Notes: generated from the sequence alone by a model not told the origin. A stretch of DNA of 64,000 bases from Phalacrocorax aristotelis (GCF_949628215.1 NC_134284.1:3348001-3412000); one strand, 5' to 3'. Shown: positions 53,101 to 64,000, counted from the stretch's first letter. A program made the numbers and translations.

Positions 53101-56100
53101 CCTGATGTACTAAAGCATCCCAAGGGGAGACACCAGCTGCTTCTTCCCTCCTGTTCAGCAGCTGAGAACATTCCTCTTCTCATTCATCCCTGCAGCAGCT
53201 GTGAGGGTACTGCTGAAAGTACGCACCATGGGAAGCACAGAGAGTATAATAGCTCTGGAAACCCCGGACCGTGCCAGAGATCCTATCTCCTGCACATGAC
53301 ACCACAGTCAAGAAAAGCAAGAATCTCTTCTTCGTCTAGACTTCTAAAATATCTTTTCATAGAACCAAATAAATTTAAGAGGCTTTTCTCACTGCAAGTT
53401 AATTTAAAATTCAGATGGGAGCAGGAGAAATGCACACGATTTTGAGAACAATTAAAAAAAAGGTACAAAACCTAACTAATGGGCTCAAGGATTTATTTTA
53501 TGCATGTGAAAGACGAGCAGGGCAAAAAAAAAATCTGAAAACAACAGCTCATCATAATTTGAATGATCTTCACTGGCAGATTTTTAAATACTTACGGACG
53601 CTATTCCATTGCTAGATAAAATTTTACAGTTTCATATTAAATTTCTATATACCATCTGCCAACACTAGAAAACAGAAGCACTATAGGGCATTAGACAATA
53701 CAGAAGCTATCACATTCCCTCTCGCCCTCAGGTTTCTTACCTCTCTTATTGGATTATTTCCCTTTAGTTACACGTACAAAAATATAATTGTGGCTACAAA
53801 TCCCATTCTAATTGATTAATTATCGTTAGGCGTATGATTTTTAGGTACTTAATTATAAACCCCTACAGACCTGCCACCCTTCTTCCCTGGAGGAGTCCCA
53901 TCTCAAGCTGCTTTCTCCTTTGGTGACACCTTTTAAAGGTGACGTTACGAATAGCAGCAGTAGTCTGTACCATGTAACGGTGGTTAGTGGGAGTTTTTAA
54001 GAGCCGGAGTCACTTTATCTTCTTGGTTCCTCAGAAGAGGGACGCGACATGTGCATTCCCTCCTGCAGCCAGGAGAAGAGGACTGCTATATGCACGTGGC
54101 TTTCAAGAAAAGGTGCAAAGTCTCAAAGCTGAATAGGTCCCTTAGTCAGACCCAGGGGCAAATAACAAAGATCTAGAGAGAAACAGGGATTGATAGACTT
54201 TTCTTCTTGCCCACTAGCTGGACTTCTCTGACAAGCCCACTCATTTAGAGAATTTTCCCTGCCTCTCCCCAGACACACCGAGGAGACAACAGCCGTGCCT
54301 GCACACCTCCTGCAGCACAGGGGCATCGAGGAAGGGCAGTTCCCCAAACTCAAACGTGGCAGAGCCCACAGGGGTGGCACACACAGCCTCTGCTGGATCC
54401 TGCTCTTGCTCCTCAAGGGGCAAAGCCGTCAAACGCGCTGAGGTAGCACCATACCACCTCCGCATAGCAACTTTGCTTTCTTATTATTCACTGCTTGTCG
54501 CGGCTTATAAATTGATATGGAAGCAAGGTTATTATGGGCCAACATTTCAAGCGCTTGTCTTTAATGAAGAACAAATAAAGTCATGCCACCTCATTGTTTT
54601 GCTGTTTGTGGAGTTGCAGGTATAATAATTTTAGATGCAATTTCTTCACAGAGCTGTGAAATTAGCATTCTAAACTGCCTCTCTTACAACATGCACCAGT
54701 GCCTGATACCCAAATTCTGGTTACGTTTGACATTACAATTTGGGGAATTAAATACAAAGGAAATGATAGGTAGTTTTAGTCAGATCTATGCAAATCCAGA
54801 TATCTACCATATTAACGTATAAAAAAAGTGTAGCTTTACCATTTTCATTTTATGTTACAAATCTGAGATGCCCATATTAAATTTTGAAATCATATTTCCT
54901 GGTCTGTTTCAGTATTTGCAAAAAAAAAAAAAAAAAATTAAAAAAAAAAACAAACCCTGAAAGCAGAGACTAGTAGAGCGATGTTGGGGTTTGATTTTGT
55001 TTGTTAAATGTCAGGCCCATAACGCAGCATTTGATTGAAGTCATGTGTGCTTCAGTAAAAGCAGTCCCAATGTGAATATAACTGTGTCTTAACTGCAGCA
55101 GGACTTTCTCTATAGGACAGCTACAATAACCCAAATCCCAAACAATTGTGTGGTCTCTTTGCACTAAATGGACACTACAAAGGCGCCCCGAAGCAGCAGA
55201 ATTGGCTGCGGGAGGTCTGCCCCAGCCCGGCGGCTTGCTGCCAGCCCAGGGGCTCCTACACAGCCATCCCCGGATGCTGGCGCAGAGGATGTCACCTCGA
55301 GCAAAGAGGATGCAGCCATCACATTGCCATGTTCGCTGACCCCCAGACATCATACTCCCATGCATCAATGGTTATTGCTTCTGGTCACTCGAGGAAGTCC
55401 AAACATACTCAGGTATAGGCATAGCACATACTAACACAGAAGCAAACCAGTACAAAGGTCATTTCCGCACTGGTTTCAACGAGTGCGCTCATAAGCAAAA
55501 GTTTTGGCAACTTTGTACTAAGAAGATTTTACTGTCCTTGTAGGAAAGAAGCGGCGGTCTTGGAGGTATGTTACAGGCCAGACAGCAAGGTAATCCAGCA
55601 GCGTCTGTCTTAGTTTTCTTATCAAGAAAAATGTAAACAAAATAGACATTATTAACACGCACAAGTAATCCGCGTAATGTTACAGGCAGCAGATTTCACG
55701 CAAAGCGCTATCTGTACGGAGTTTGTGCTGACAAGTCATTAGCTACCAGTTGTCAGCAGAAATATTAACATAGTGTTCCAGACTCTTTCAAGTTTTATCA
55801 TCTCAGTCAGGCAAATGGTAAATACCTTTTTCTAACACAATAATCAGGTATTTCCTTTCAAAATAATCAACTAAAGCCCAGCCTTTTCTCAGTAGCTACG
55901 AGCAGTCTCTGCAGGAGAGTCAAAAGCCTCCCAAAGAGGCACCGCATTTTCTTATTCCTACAAATGATCAAGATTTAAGAGACATCATTTAATGTTGCCA
56001 CGGAGGTTGACAGCATTACGCCTCTTCTGCCGATTGAAAACTTCAGACCCTCTGAGCTGTCATGCCAGCGCCTTTATCAACCGTCATCTTGTTCGAAATG

Positions 56101-59100
56101 TTTTTAAAAAAATAAAAACAGAACAACCAAATCAAATGCCCCCAAAGCGCCCAAGAGGCTTTCTGTTGTACTGAGTTGTACAGGAGGCAATGAAAATGTA
56201 TGGAGGTGGCATTTGCAAAATGAAAATAGGACTTCACATTTCCCATTAGGAAGTGAAGTGCTGTGAACTGCCCGAGCTGAGCTACTGGTGCCCCCGTGTG
56301 TTTGAGATTTTACTCTTCTCCTTTGCATGGTATAATAGTCCTGAAATTTGCATTATATACATATTCCCCTCCCCTCCGCCCCCCAAAAAAAACCCCCAAC
56401 TTAAATATTGGCACAAACTTATAAGCATGCATGGAAAAAAAACCAAAACAATGTGGCCTCTTACTTCATAAACTCCCTGCCAGGCAGAAAAATATAACTT
56501 CTAAGTTTTTGTAATGTTGGAGGCATATATTTATGTTATACTTTTGTCTTCTATTAACATAGCTACAGCCCCCTTCTTGTCTACAGAAAACTTGAATATA
56601 GCCCAGTGGTGCTTGTACAGTAGTTTAGTGATAAACTTAAGTAATAACTACAGAAACGCAGCTACTCATTAAAAATTCCTATTTTACTTCTCTATGTTTT
56701 TTCTGTCTTTTTATAGATACTGATAAGTGACTCCAATACAGCTTTCTGAAAAGATAAATTAACAAGGAGAAGAGATATTATTACAGAAATTATAGTAGTT
56801 AATATGGAGTTATTACTTTAAGGCATCAGGGGGTGTGCAGAAAGAAAATCCGTCCTGTGGTCAGCAAAAACCAGCTCCTCCTAAGATACCACCTCTGGTG
56901 TTAAAAAAACCTCTTCACTTGTCACTTGTCACGCAGGACCTGTTTGGCTTCGCCGTGCTGACATGCCGCGCACCATTTGCCAGCAGCTGTATATAAGTAC
57001 AGGGAATCAGCCAGCAAATTCCCATTTTTGTGACATATTTATCCTGTGAACTGCTTCCCCTCATCTAACAGAGCCCCAGCAAAGGAAGAGCCCACGCTGC
57101 CTCCGCACCTCCCTGCGGGCTGGGGCAGCTCACACTGCAACCCAGAGAGAAAAGCCACGGCACTCACTGTCCTCTGGACCTCCGAGCTCTCCTTGGACTA
57201 CACACGGTTTGAACTTCATGGTAATTTCTTCGTAGATTAAACTCTTTCTCAGGCATCTTCTAGACTCTGCTCCTATTTTAGCAGCTTGACCCGAGGTAAC
57301 AGGTGAGTCGACAAATACAAAGTGAAGGAGAAGGGGGAAAAAAACCCCCACGTATTTATAGATTTCAACATAAGAAAAGGAAGGAACTTATTTCAAATAA
57401 CAAGCTGTACTTTGTTTTTCTATCCATAAACAAGAAAACTATCTGGTCACTTAGGAAAGAGAACACATGCTGCTAAATGTATTTTCTGAAAAGTGTCCAT
57501 CTTTTAGTTGTCTTCAGTACGAAGCAAGTTTGTGACTTCACTTACTACAGCCAAGGCAGCCCTACGGCGTTTGGGGGGTTTGGGGTTGTTTTGGGGGTGG
57601 GGGGGCAGGGGAAGACCATGTGTAGCTCCCTGCAGCACATCCATCCTCTGGTTTTTATCATTTGAAAGTCAAAATATCATGATTAACACTGGAAAAAATT
57701 TAGATAGCTGAGATGGATAACGGGCATAATTAGGAAATGAACTAACAGCAATAGTATTTTTGTGACTTATAAAATTATTAAGATCATATTCAGCTGGAAA
57801 AAGTTATTATAATAATCAAATTTGCAAACATTTAATTATAATCAGGCTGCTAGTATAAACTTGTCTATATTATGGCAGCCTAAATTTGTTTCCAAATTCC
57901 AAAGCCACAGAAATTAATTTCTCCTGACAGCACCTCCTTTGCAAGTGTGCACATACAACGGGTAAAATCTTGGCCTTCTGAAAATCAGTGGTACTTCTGG
58001 AATCCTGGCTCGGCTGAAGTGGTGGCATCTGCAGCTATCAACACTGCTGCAGGTCTACACTGCTGGGGTCATGTCTGACAAAAGCATTTTGTTAAGTAGA
58101 ACAACTTTCTATAGGAACATACTAAATTTATTAAGCTCTGATTGATAAAGTTGTTTGTTTTTTTTTTATGCTGAGATGCAGTATCTGGTCAAAATGAGAA
58201 ACAGATGCACTCCAGAGCAGTCAGTGGGTTGATGATGAGGATGCTGGCACGGGTTAAACCAGGTTTTAACCTGTCTACATTGGTCACTGCAACCTACAGC
58301 CTGAAAAATGGCTGGAAATCACACTCCTGGCAGCTCAGAATTTCTCATAAATAATAAGTTTCATACCCAATTCTACTCTCTGCTACTTTCAGGCAAAAAT
58401 TCCCAATGAAGACAGTGCCTCAGGAGAGTAGTTAGTGAAGCACTTTGCCATGATGGTATTTAGGATGAAAACCCTATTTTGCTGTGACATATTGTTCAAC
58501 CTCCTTCTTCCCTGCCCCCTTAGTTTCCCCCCTCTATTTTCCTGTAGATTTTGCTAAGCACTTGCATGCAAAACCATTAGCCAGTGATAACAATGTAAGT
58601 GTGTTGTGGAAAGCCCATAGGAGAATCCTTCAGAGTCTGAAACCTTGTACTGATGGACTCAAAAAAACACATGCAGTTATTTTTTCTGTAGCTCAACCAT
58701 AAATTATGTATTGTTCATATGGATGCCACTGGGAACATCAATCACAAGTCCTCTCTCAATCCTCCTCAATACCCCTGTCAGCTGACACCTGGGCTACAGG
58801 CACTTAAATACTACAACCCACGACACCGTTGCTCGCACTGCTCAGTTCACCTCCTTGCACATGGAGACACAAGCAACCTGTAATGTCTCACTGCCATCAG
58901 AAACATTACTCCGGAAAGCGCTGCAGGTCTGTTTAGCAGAGCAGAGATTGGAGCTTCTCCCTCTGAGGAAATTATCTTTCTACATCATGTGACAAAATTT
59001 CACAAAATATGTGTGTAAGATCCAGCCCTGCCACCCCCGAACAACAACAACAAAAACCCAGTTCAGAAAGGCCACAATATTTTTACTATACTGAGCGTTA

Positions 59101-61879
59101 CACTTCGTCTGCCCATAAGAGGTCAATGCCTCATGGGAGTCCTTGTTCAAACGCCTCCTGTCCTCATTCCTTGCCAGAGGACAAGGTGCTTGCCGGAATC
59201 CGGTCCCTGTTCTGGTGCCGCTGGGAGGTCAGGAGCGTCAGTCCCCTGGCAATAACCAAGCAGTGGGCAGACTGTGGGGAAAATGGTAAAAACGGCAGTT
59301 TTTCAGGCAGATACCACACGTGGAAGCATTATGTATGGGAATCTCTTGCAGAACTAGACTGTCTTGAATAAATGTCTCACCATGCCATTTTAGCAGTTCT
59401 GTTTCCAAAGTAGATACCTAAGAGAAAGTCAAATCCATTGTGCAGGTTTTCCCCAAAATTACACACACACACAAAAAAAAATATATTGAAAGAGTACGAA
59501 ACGGAGCATTGTTAACTGATTAGTAATTGGTATCTTAAATTTTGAAGTCTTTCACAAAGTAGTAGTTAAAATGCCTGCTACAAAATGAAATGCCAGTTTT
59601 ATTGGATTAGCTATCCTGTAATTTATGGTCTGTATTTAAAGATAAACCCGTGGTGAAAGTTTACTTAGTTATACGCACCTTTTAAAAAAGCAGTAAGAGA
59701 AAACGTTGTGTAGAATGTCATAAGACCATGTTAATCTTGCAACTGGAACCAACACTTTCAAAACCCTTTCTTAAGTTGAAGTTTCTAATCAGATACTTTA
59801 AGAGATTATCTATCTAGCTGCCTATAGACACCTACGACCATAAGAAATGAGAGAAAGAGCAAGTGATTACTATCTGAAAAACTCACCGCAAAACACTCTA
59901 TGAAAAGCAACGATATGCACGAAGGTCTGATTTGCATGTTTATTTCTCGCTGACTGATAGCGTTCACCTCACAAGGCTCTTCTGCTTTCGCAGAAATTTC
60001 TCAATAGGCTGTTAATTACCCACAGTAGACTTGAGAAAAGAGCATCATCCTCATCTAAGCAAGAGCAGAATGTTAAATATGATAAATAAACTGGATTTAT
60101 CACCTTTTAGTTTTACTCTGTTACATACACTGGAAGTATTTTTATTTTAAAAAAGGAAAAAAGAAAAGAAAGGCGGGGGGAAAGGTTTGTCCAACCCACG
60201 TTTTGCGGCAGACTGTATGGATGACCGGAACACTAGTATTATTCAAGTCTCACAAGCACCAGAAAAGTTTCAGTACTTAAGAGGTTCTTAATCTGGTTTT
60301 GTTAACATTGTAATTAGAAAGTAATGGCAAACAGCTGGGATGAAATATTTGCCAGAGACGCAGATTTGCTTGTCTTTTCTAAGGTTTAAAAAAAAAAAAA
60401 AAAGTCTGGGAAAAAGAGGGAGACGGAGTAAAATTACTCACTTCTACCAGTCTGTCCCAATTTCTCTACATACAAACACTCATAAAGGAGGAGGAAAGGG
60501 CACAGACTAAATTTTATTCCTTAAGCCCCGTCTCTGTCATTCAAATTTGCAGAAATGCATTTGTCCATCAAAGTTGCCTCAGAATATATATAAACTTAGG
60601 GCTGCAGTTATCTGGTAGAAATGCCCATTCAGCCTTAATCATCTCCTTCGCCTCCATTAAGGCAACTGTATCTCTTTGGCGAGGATAGTCTGTACAGCTG
60701 AATGGGGACAAAATAAAAGGCACAGACTTATGACTGTGAAGACTTACTTGTCAAATTGATTTAATTCTGAGAGAAGGGTTAGGAGGTTCTGCTCCATTTC
60801 GATGTTTGCACATAAATATTTGGCACTGCACGCCTTCAACCTTTTGCTGTAATCCCCAAATAAAACCTAGTGTATCACAATTCAAATAGCAATACATTGC
60901 AACGTTATCCTAATACCCTAACATTTGAGCCAGATACCTCAGATGGTTTGCACAGTTACAAAAGACTGATTCCAAGGAAAATTTACGCACAGAGAGCAAG
61001 ACCAGAAGTACTAGCCAGAAAATGAACCTGAGCTCAGAGCTCATCACAGCAACACAGTGTTGTGGTGCTCCTTGTGGATGCAGGGAGAGGAGAGCACCGG
61101 GCTCCTTCCCACCCCCGCAGCCAGAGCCCTGGCTTCCCCCCGTCAGCAGCCCTGCCTGCTCCGCCACTAACCCCGTCCCACTGAGGGCTGCACAGGGTTT
61201 GGAAGCACGTAGGAAGAACCCCCCATATAAGGCTTCTCCCATTATCTCGCATGACACACAAACATTTGATCTCTTCTGGTCTGCAAATATTTCTAAAAAC
61301 CCATAAGATTTGGGCTCCATAGTTCACATTTGTTTCACGTGAAATACGTATGCGATATATTTATACACGCTATTTGGGGAAGAATTTAGTAAACCCATTG
61401 TTTTGAGGTTCTAGAGACCAGATGCTTCTAAGACAACATGACTTCTTCTATGAAGCCTGCATATCAAAAAGCCCTGCTACTTCTGCCAAAATCATTACGT
61501 TAAGGAAGGTAAAAAATGGATGATTTTAAAACAAAGATCAGGCAACAACATGGTGGAGAAGTCCATGATTTTAAGCTCAGGATATTCTGCACCTACATGC
61601 AAAACAACAATTATTGCCAAAGGATACCGATAAATCCATCATAATTCAAAGTAGAAATTAGCTACCTTCAATGCTCTGTGGACCAACTAGATTCATAGCC
61701 TGGTGCGCTGGATATTCTACCCGGGGTCTGGCAATGCCCAGTTGCTCCATCACCCCATGGAGGAGCCGCTGAATATCTGCTTCAGAAACTCTGTCAGGGC
61801 TCCTAGGGCTGTGGCTAAAAGCTGAAGCCAATCCAAATGCCAGCAGAAATAGCATGTTGCAGAGCAAGGCAGCTGTCAT
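35044..61879 (-). CDS. SCG5: Neuroendocrine protein 7B2 / secretogranin V (complete, 5 coding exons)
   Basis: Join, in minus-strand order: 61879-61666, 47712-47563, 44604-44492, 38949-38896, 35139-35044; 208 residues. 7B2 is a secretory-granule chaperone that binds proPCSK2 (PC2), aids its transport and activation, and inhibits it through its C-terminal peptide. Residues 1-20 are the signal peptide. The N-terminal domain follows, with the proline-rich PPNPCP (112-117) needed for PC2 binding and two cysteines (116, 126) that can form the known disulphide. RRKR (174-177) is the furin site. The 31-residue CT peptide carries VVAKK (191-195), the core PC2-inhibitory motif. From residue 23 on it is close to human 7B2 throughout. 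All splice sites are consensus and phases agree (1, 1, 0, 0). The ATG at 61879 is the first in frame after the exon 2 acceptor; the frame continues upstream with GTG and no earlier ATG, so this bird appears to lack the first of the two human methionines. Confidence 0.97.
35140..38895 (-). other. SCG5: SCG5 intron 5
   Basis: Bounded by the donor gtaact after 38896 and the acceptor before 35139. It is AT-rich. Poly(A) runs occur at about 35250-35266 and 36241-36255. A motif-dense segment at about 36790-36940 is discussed under findings. No coding sequence or recognised mobile element is seen. Confidence 0.8.
38896..38949 (-). CDS. SCG5: SCG5 exon 5 (54 bp, furin-site exon)
   Basis: Encodes residues 160-177, [18 protein letters not shown], in phase 0 at both ends. 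It lies between acceptor cccccttccag and donor gtaact. It carries the furin recognition sequence at its very end. Human has a matching 18-residue exon, NKKLLYEKMKGGERRKRR, as I recall it. This exon is too short to find by open-frame length and was located by motif. Confidence 0.93.
38950..44491 (-). other. SCG5: SCG5 intron 4
   Basis: An AT-rich intron with a CpG-dense patch at about 42420-42770 and a SOX-motif cluster at about 43530-43710, both described under findings. A 68-codon open frame at 42831-43037 (minus) contains a hydrophobic stretch but resembles nothing known and is regarded as chance. No mobile element is recognised. Confidence 0.8.
44492..44604 (-). CDS. SCG5: SCG5 exon 4
   Basis: Encodes residues 122 (second and third bases) to 159: [20 protein letters not shown], then [17 protein letters not shown]. 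Acceptor ttttgcag lies at 44605 and donor gtgagt begins at 44491. Nearly identical to human; the junction codon gives Val where human has Ala. Confidence 0.97.
44605..47562 (-). other. SCG5: SCG5 intron 3
   Basis: Bounded by donor gtaatt after 47563 and the acceptor before 44604. Most is AT-rich. A CpG-dense patch with TATA, E-box and CCAAT-type motifs lies at about 46860-47125 (see findings). No coding sequence is recognised; overlapping open frames at 45.3-46.1 kb and 46.6-47.2 kb show no family features. Confidence 0.8.
47563..47712 (-). CDS. SCG5: SCG5 exon 3
   Basis: 150 bp encoding residues 72 (last two bases) to 122 (first base): [20 protein letters not shown], then [20 protein letters not shown] and PNPCPIGKT. 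Acceptor tttgctag lies at 47713 and donor ACAG|gtaatt at 47563/47562. It contains the proline-rich PC2-binding segment. Phase 1 at both ends. Confidence 0.97.
48166..48249 (+). mobile_element. CR1 LINE 3' tail fragment
   Basis: Reads, in plus orientation, GGAGACATGG, then GGTTGGACTTGATGATCCTA (48192-48211), then GGTCTTTTCTAACCTCA, ending in the ATTCTATTCTATTCT microsatellite characteristic of the CR1 3' terminus. It is a short 5'-truncated copy, moderately diverged, inside SCG5 intron 2 and antisense to the gene. Confidence 0.88.
57573..57611 (+). other. G-run cluster (potential G-quadruplex)
   Basis: Five G runs of 6, 4, 5, 7 and 4 bases are separated by loops of 3, 7, 1 and 2 bases on the plus strand, meeting the usual G-quadruplex pattern. 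It lies in SCG5 intron 2, so the SCG5 transcript carries the C-rich complement. Confidence 0.6.
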
Positions 61880-61898
61880 TCTCGTAGACACTTTTATC
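61666..61898 (-). CDS. SCG5: SCG5 exon 2 (start codon, signal peptide)
   Basis: Acceptor tttttcacag ends at 61899. Nineteen untranslated bases are followed by ATG at 61879-61877. It encodes residues 1-71 plus one base of codon 72: the signal peptide [20 protein letters not shown] and then the conserved [20 protein letters not shown] and [20 protein letters not shown]. The donor is GAAG|gtagct at 61666/61665. The hydrophobic core fits cleavage after ASA. Confidence 0.95.
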
Positions 61899-63057
61899 CT
61901 GTGAAAAAGAAAGGAATTTGGTTATAAATGCCAGCAAGGGAAAAAACTCCAGTACCTGTACTGGGAATAACTTCTGATCTTACTACTACACATCCCAGTT
62001 TACTACCACAGCTTCTAGGGGCAGCTGAAAATGCGGGGGTGAACAGGTTCTTCTCTTCTAGAGAAAATATTAAGCAGCAAACTGCAGAAATCGATTTTCT
62101 GATTTGCATTTGCCCATAACATTCATTAACAAACAAAATGGATCCACTGTTTCATTTAATGAGAATGCATTTCCCCTCCCCCCCATGTTTATTATACCAT
62201 TTTATAAAGCTCTGGGCTAAAAGCAAAGAGCTCTTCAGCCAGGAGCTGTGTTTTCCAAGCTCTGTTCCCGCATTGCCTGAAAAATGATTCACTAGAAACT
62301 GCTGAACAACCTGGATTATATTTTATTTGTACCTTAAGACTAGAGGCTTTCTACTTCATGTGCATCATCTTCACCACCTAAAGCAAATACGTTTTATTTG
62401 TTTCCTTGAAGCCCTTTCATTAAATGGCTGCACAGTGCAGTTTAATTAGGAAAAAAACCAACCAAACCACCAAACCCAAGCACCACTTACTGCCCTCTTT
62501 GAGAGGCTGAATTTTAATCAGAACGCTCCTTTCCCCCTCACATCAGAGGATAATTAAAACGCATCACTTCCAACCCCTTGAACAAACGAAACCCCCTCGA
62601 GTCCCCCTTGCCTTCCTTCAAGCACACGCAGCTGCCCGATTTCTCCACGCCAGCCGTTTAAGGATGTGCCACCGCTCCAACCGCCACGCAAGGCACCTGA
62701 AAACGTCTTTGAGGCAAAAAATGGCTGAAAAAGCCAACGGCAGGAACATTCCCCGCTACGCCTGTGCGCGGCTCCACCGCCGCGCAGCGCCCGCCCCCGC
62801 CCCATCAGGCTGTGCCGCGCAGCGCCGCACGCCGGCCGAGCCGGTGTTCGTATTTTAAGGGGAAAAAAAAAACCTGCTTTCTACAAAACATGCCCGGTTA
62901 ACAGGCAGACGAGCGGGGCTGCGGCTCCGCTGCTCGCCCCGCAAGCCGGACCGTACCCCACACCCTTCCCGGCAGCCAGGGCAGCGCGGCGGCAGCACCG
63001 GGACGCCCCCAGCCACGCACCGGCCCCGCCGCCGGCCCCCGGCAGCGCCGCGCTCAC
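61899..63057 (-). other. SCG5: SCG5 intron 1
   Basis: Inferred from the exon 2 acceptor and the best minus-strand donor in the CpG island (GAG|gtgagc at 63058/63057). The first kilobase next to exon 2 is AT-rich; the last 400 bases are CpG island. Nothing else is recognised. Confidence 0.6.
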
Positions 63058-63190
63058 CTCCCGCTCCCGGTGCGGCGGCTCCGCGGCCCCGGCCCCGCGC
63101 CCCCTCTCCCCCCGCAGCGGCCCGTAGGCACCGGCCGCGGCCCCGCGCTCGCTGCAGCACGGCTCTGTCCGGCACAAAGCTTGGGGGGGG
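62640..63190 (-). promoter_or_regulatory. SCG5: CpG island and promoter region of SCG5
   Basis: A sharp GC- and CpG-rich block lies at the expected 5' end of SCG5, with several GGCGGGG/GGGGC-type Sp1-like boxes on the minus strand and no convincing TATA box. Transcription from here would be dispersed, as for many CpG-island promoters. The open frames of about 80-106 codons inside the island are compositional. Confidence 0.75.
63058..63170 (-). other. SCG5: Probable SCG5 exon 1 (noncoding)
   Basis: The 3' edge is a consensus donor, GAG|gtgagc, on the minus strand within the CpG island. Human SCG5 also starts with a noncoding exon separated by an intron from the ATG exon. The 5' edge is not visible in the sequence and the end given is a guess to within about 100 bases. 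Confidence 0.45.
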
Positions 63191-64000
63191 GCTGGGGGGT
63201 GTTCAAGATCTCCTTTTCAGCTAAACACAATAGCCTAAAAATAAACTGAAGGTTGTTGATGGATTAACGGTTACGGAAATAAGATATTACGTATTCCTAG
63301 GATTGTGTCCGTCTTCCCGCTGCGATTTCTCCCCCCAGAATAACATGACCAATGGTTCACTTAGGGAATAGCAGTATTACTTAACCACGGGTTTTCGAGG
63401 TAACAACGTGGCAACCGCCTCTAAGCTCTCGCAGGTAAAGGCCCCCAGGTTAAGCAAATCTGTATACATCATCCATAGCAGAGGATGCCTATAAAACTCT
63501 ATATATATATATTATATATAACTATAAAAGGATGCCGCTGAATGAACCCTATCATTTAATAGCACTTGGCAAAACAGTGATTTCTAAAGACTGTTTCACG
63601 TAACACATCTTCACTGCTACTGACGTGAACATGAGACGTTCCGTTTTAGGATAACTACAGAAAAGGTCTGAAATTACATGCCATAAACCACAAGAGATCC
63701 ACGAACTACGCTTTCAAATGTAGATTACTCTTTTTTTGCTGGCCTCTAGCACATTATACATGTCTGTATAATGCAGGATTAAGCAGTAGGGACCCCCACT
63801 GGGCATCTAGCATTTCTAGTCTTTCTCCAAAATATTATCAACTTTATGTAAACCGATGTATGCCTAAACTGCTCTGTAAAACCTCTAAAAACAGAGCCTA
63901 CAAATTTCTTTGACAATCTTCCCTGGTGCTTAAGGGTTTGTCAGGCCCCTACCAAAATCTCCCTTTCCGACATTTAAGTCTACTGGTTCAAGACCAGCTT
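63191..64000. other. Region upstream of SCG5, no gene seen
   Basis: AT-rich sequence with a short TA-rich run at about 63501-63520 and a CCAAT-type motif near 63349. In human the next gene upstream is ARHGAP11A, but no exon of it is recognisable here. Confidence 0.5.

Larger units (their letters stand above)
47713..61665 (-). other. SCG5: SCG5 intron 2 (about 14 kb)
   Basis: The longest intron of the gene. It contains a CR1 tail at about 48.2 kb, a G-run cluster at 57573-57611, several homeodomain-motif-rich AT stretches (53.77-53.87 and 57.78-57.92 kb), and A-rich tracts at about 54918-54949 and 60389-60404. I see no extra exon. Confidence 0.75.

Noticed and set aside
61880-61891. Upstream start (GTG) extending SCG5 by four residues
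   Set aside because: A GTG start is not expected in a vertebrate mRNA; the first in-frame ATG after the splice acceptor is at 61879 and gives a good signal peptide.
1-64000. CRISPR arrays, bacterial operons, ribosomal RNA or functional tRNA genes
   Set aside because: Nothing in this vertebrate sequence has the required spacing, conserved cores or cloverleaf; the only tRNA-like stretch is degenerate.

Overview
The window is vertebrate nuclear DNA, and almost certainly from a bird. It carries the SCG5–GREM1 gene pair with vertebrate exon/intron structure. Its repeats are avian: CR1 LINE tails and a solo LTR of a type I recall from neoavian genomes (from memory, not from a database search). The LTR argues for a non-galliform bird, but the species cannot be named from sequence alone.

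Both genes lie on the minus strand, so transcription runs right to left. At the right end, a GC-rich CpG island (about 62.6-63.2 kb) holds the promoter and noncoding exon 1 of SCG5, which encodes the neuroendocrine protein 7B2. Five coding exons follow at 61.7-61.9, 47.6-47.7, 44.5-44.6, 38.9 and 35.0-35.1 kb. They join in phase with consensus splice sites to give a complete 208-residue 7B2, the chaperone and inhibitor of prohormone convertase 2. About 18 kb further left is GREM1. Its CpG island spans about 14.9-18.2 kb and has a CCAAT/TATA-type core promoter at about 16.80-16.85 kb. A noncoding exon 1 ends at 16601, and a single coding exon at 9301-9855 encodes the full 184-residue BMP antagonist gremlin-1. 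A 3' UTR of about 3.2 kb ends at overlapping AATAAA signals near 6130.

The order SCG5 then GREM1, in the same orientation, matches human 15q13.3. There FMN1 lies beyond GREM1 in convergent orientation, so the leftmost 6 kb is probably the GREM1-FMN1 spacer. I found no FMN1 exon in it. The genes do not act in one pathway. Their linkage matters because distal enhancers of GREM1 are known to lie in neighbouring genes, and a duplication reaching from SCG5 to upstream of GREM1 misregulates GREM1 in human hereditary mixed polyposis.

The rest is noncoding. It holds a solo LTR with matching flanking duplications and a younger CR1 piece inside it, a second CR1 tail, a palindromic MITE-like element, a degenerate tRNA-like sequence, a perfect AT-rich hairpin, a (GT)n microsatellite, and several motif-dense AT-rich stretches that are candidate enhancers. 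The most notable candidate is a SOX-dimer palindrome with further SOX-type sites in SCG5 intron 4. I found no previously undescribed coding system.
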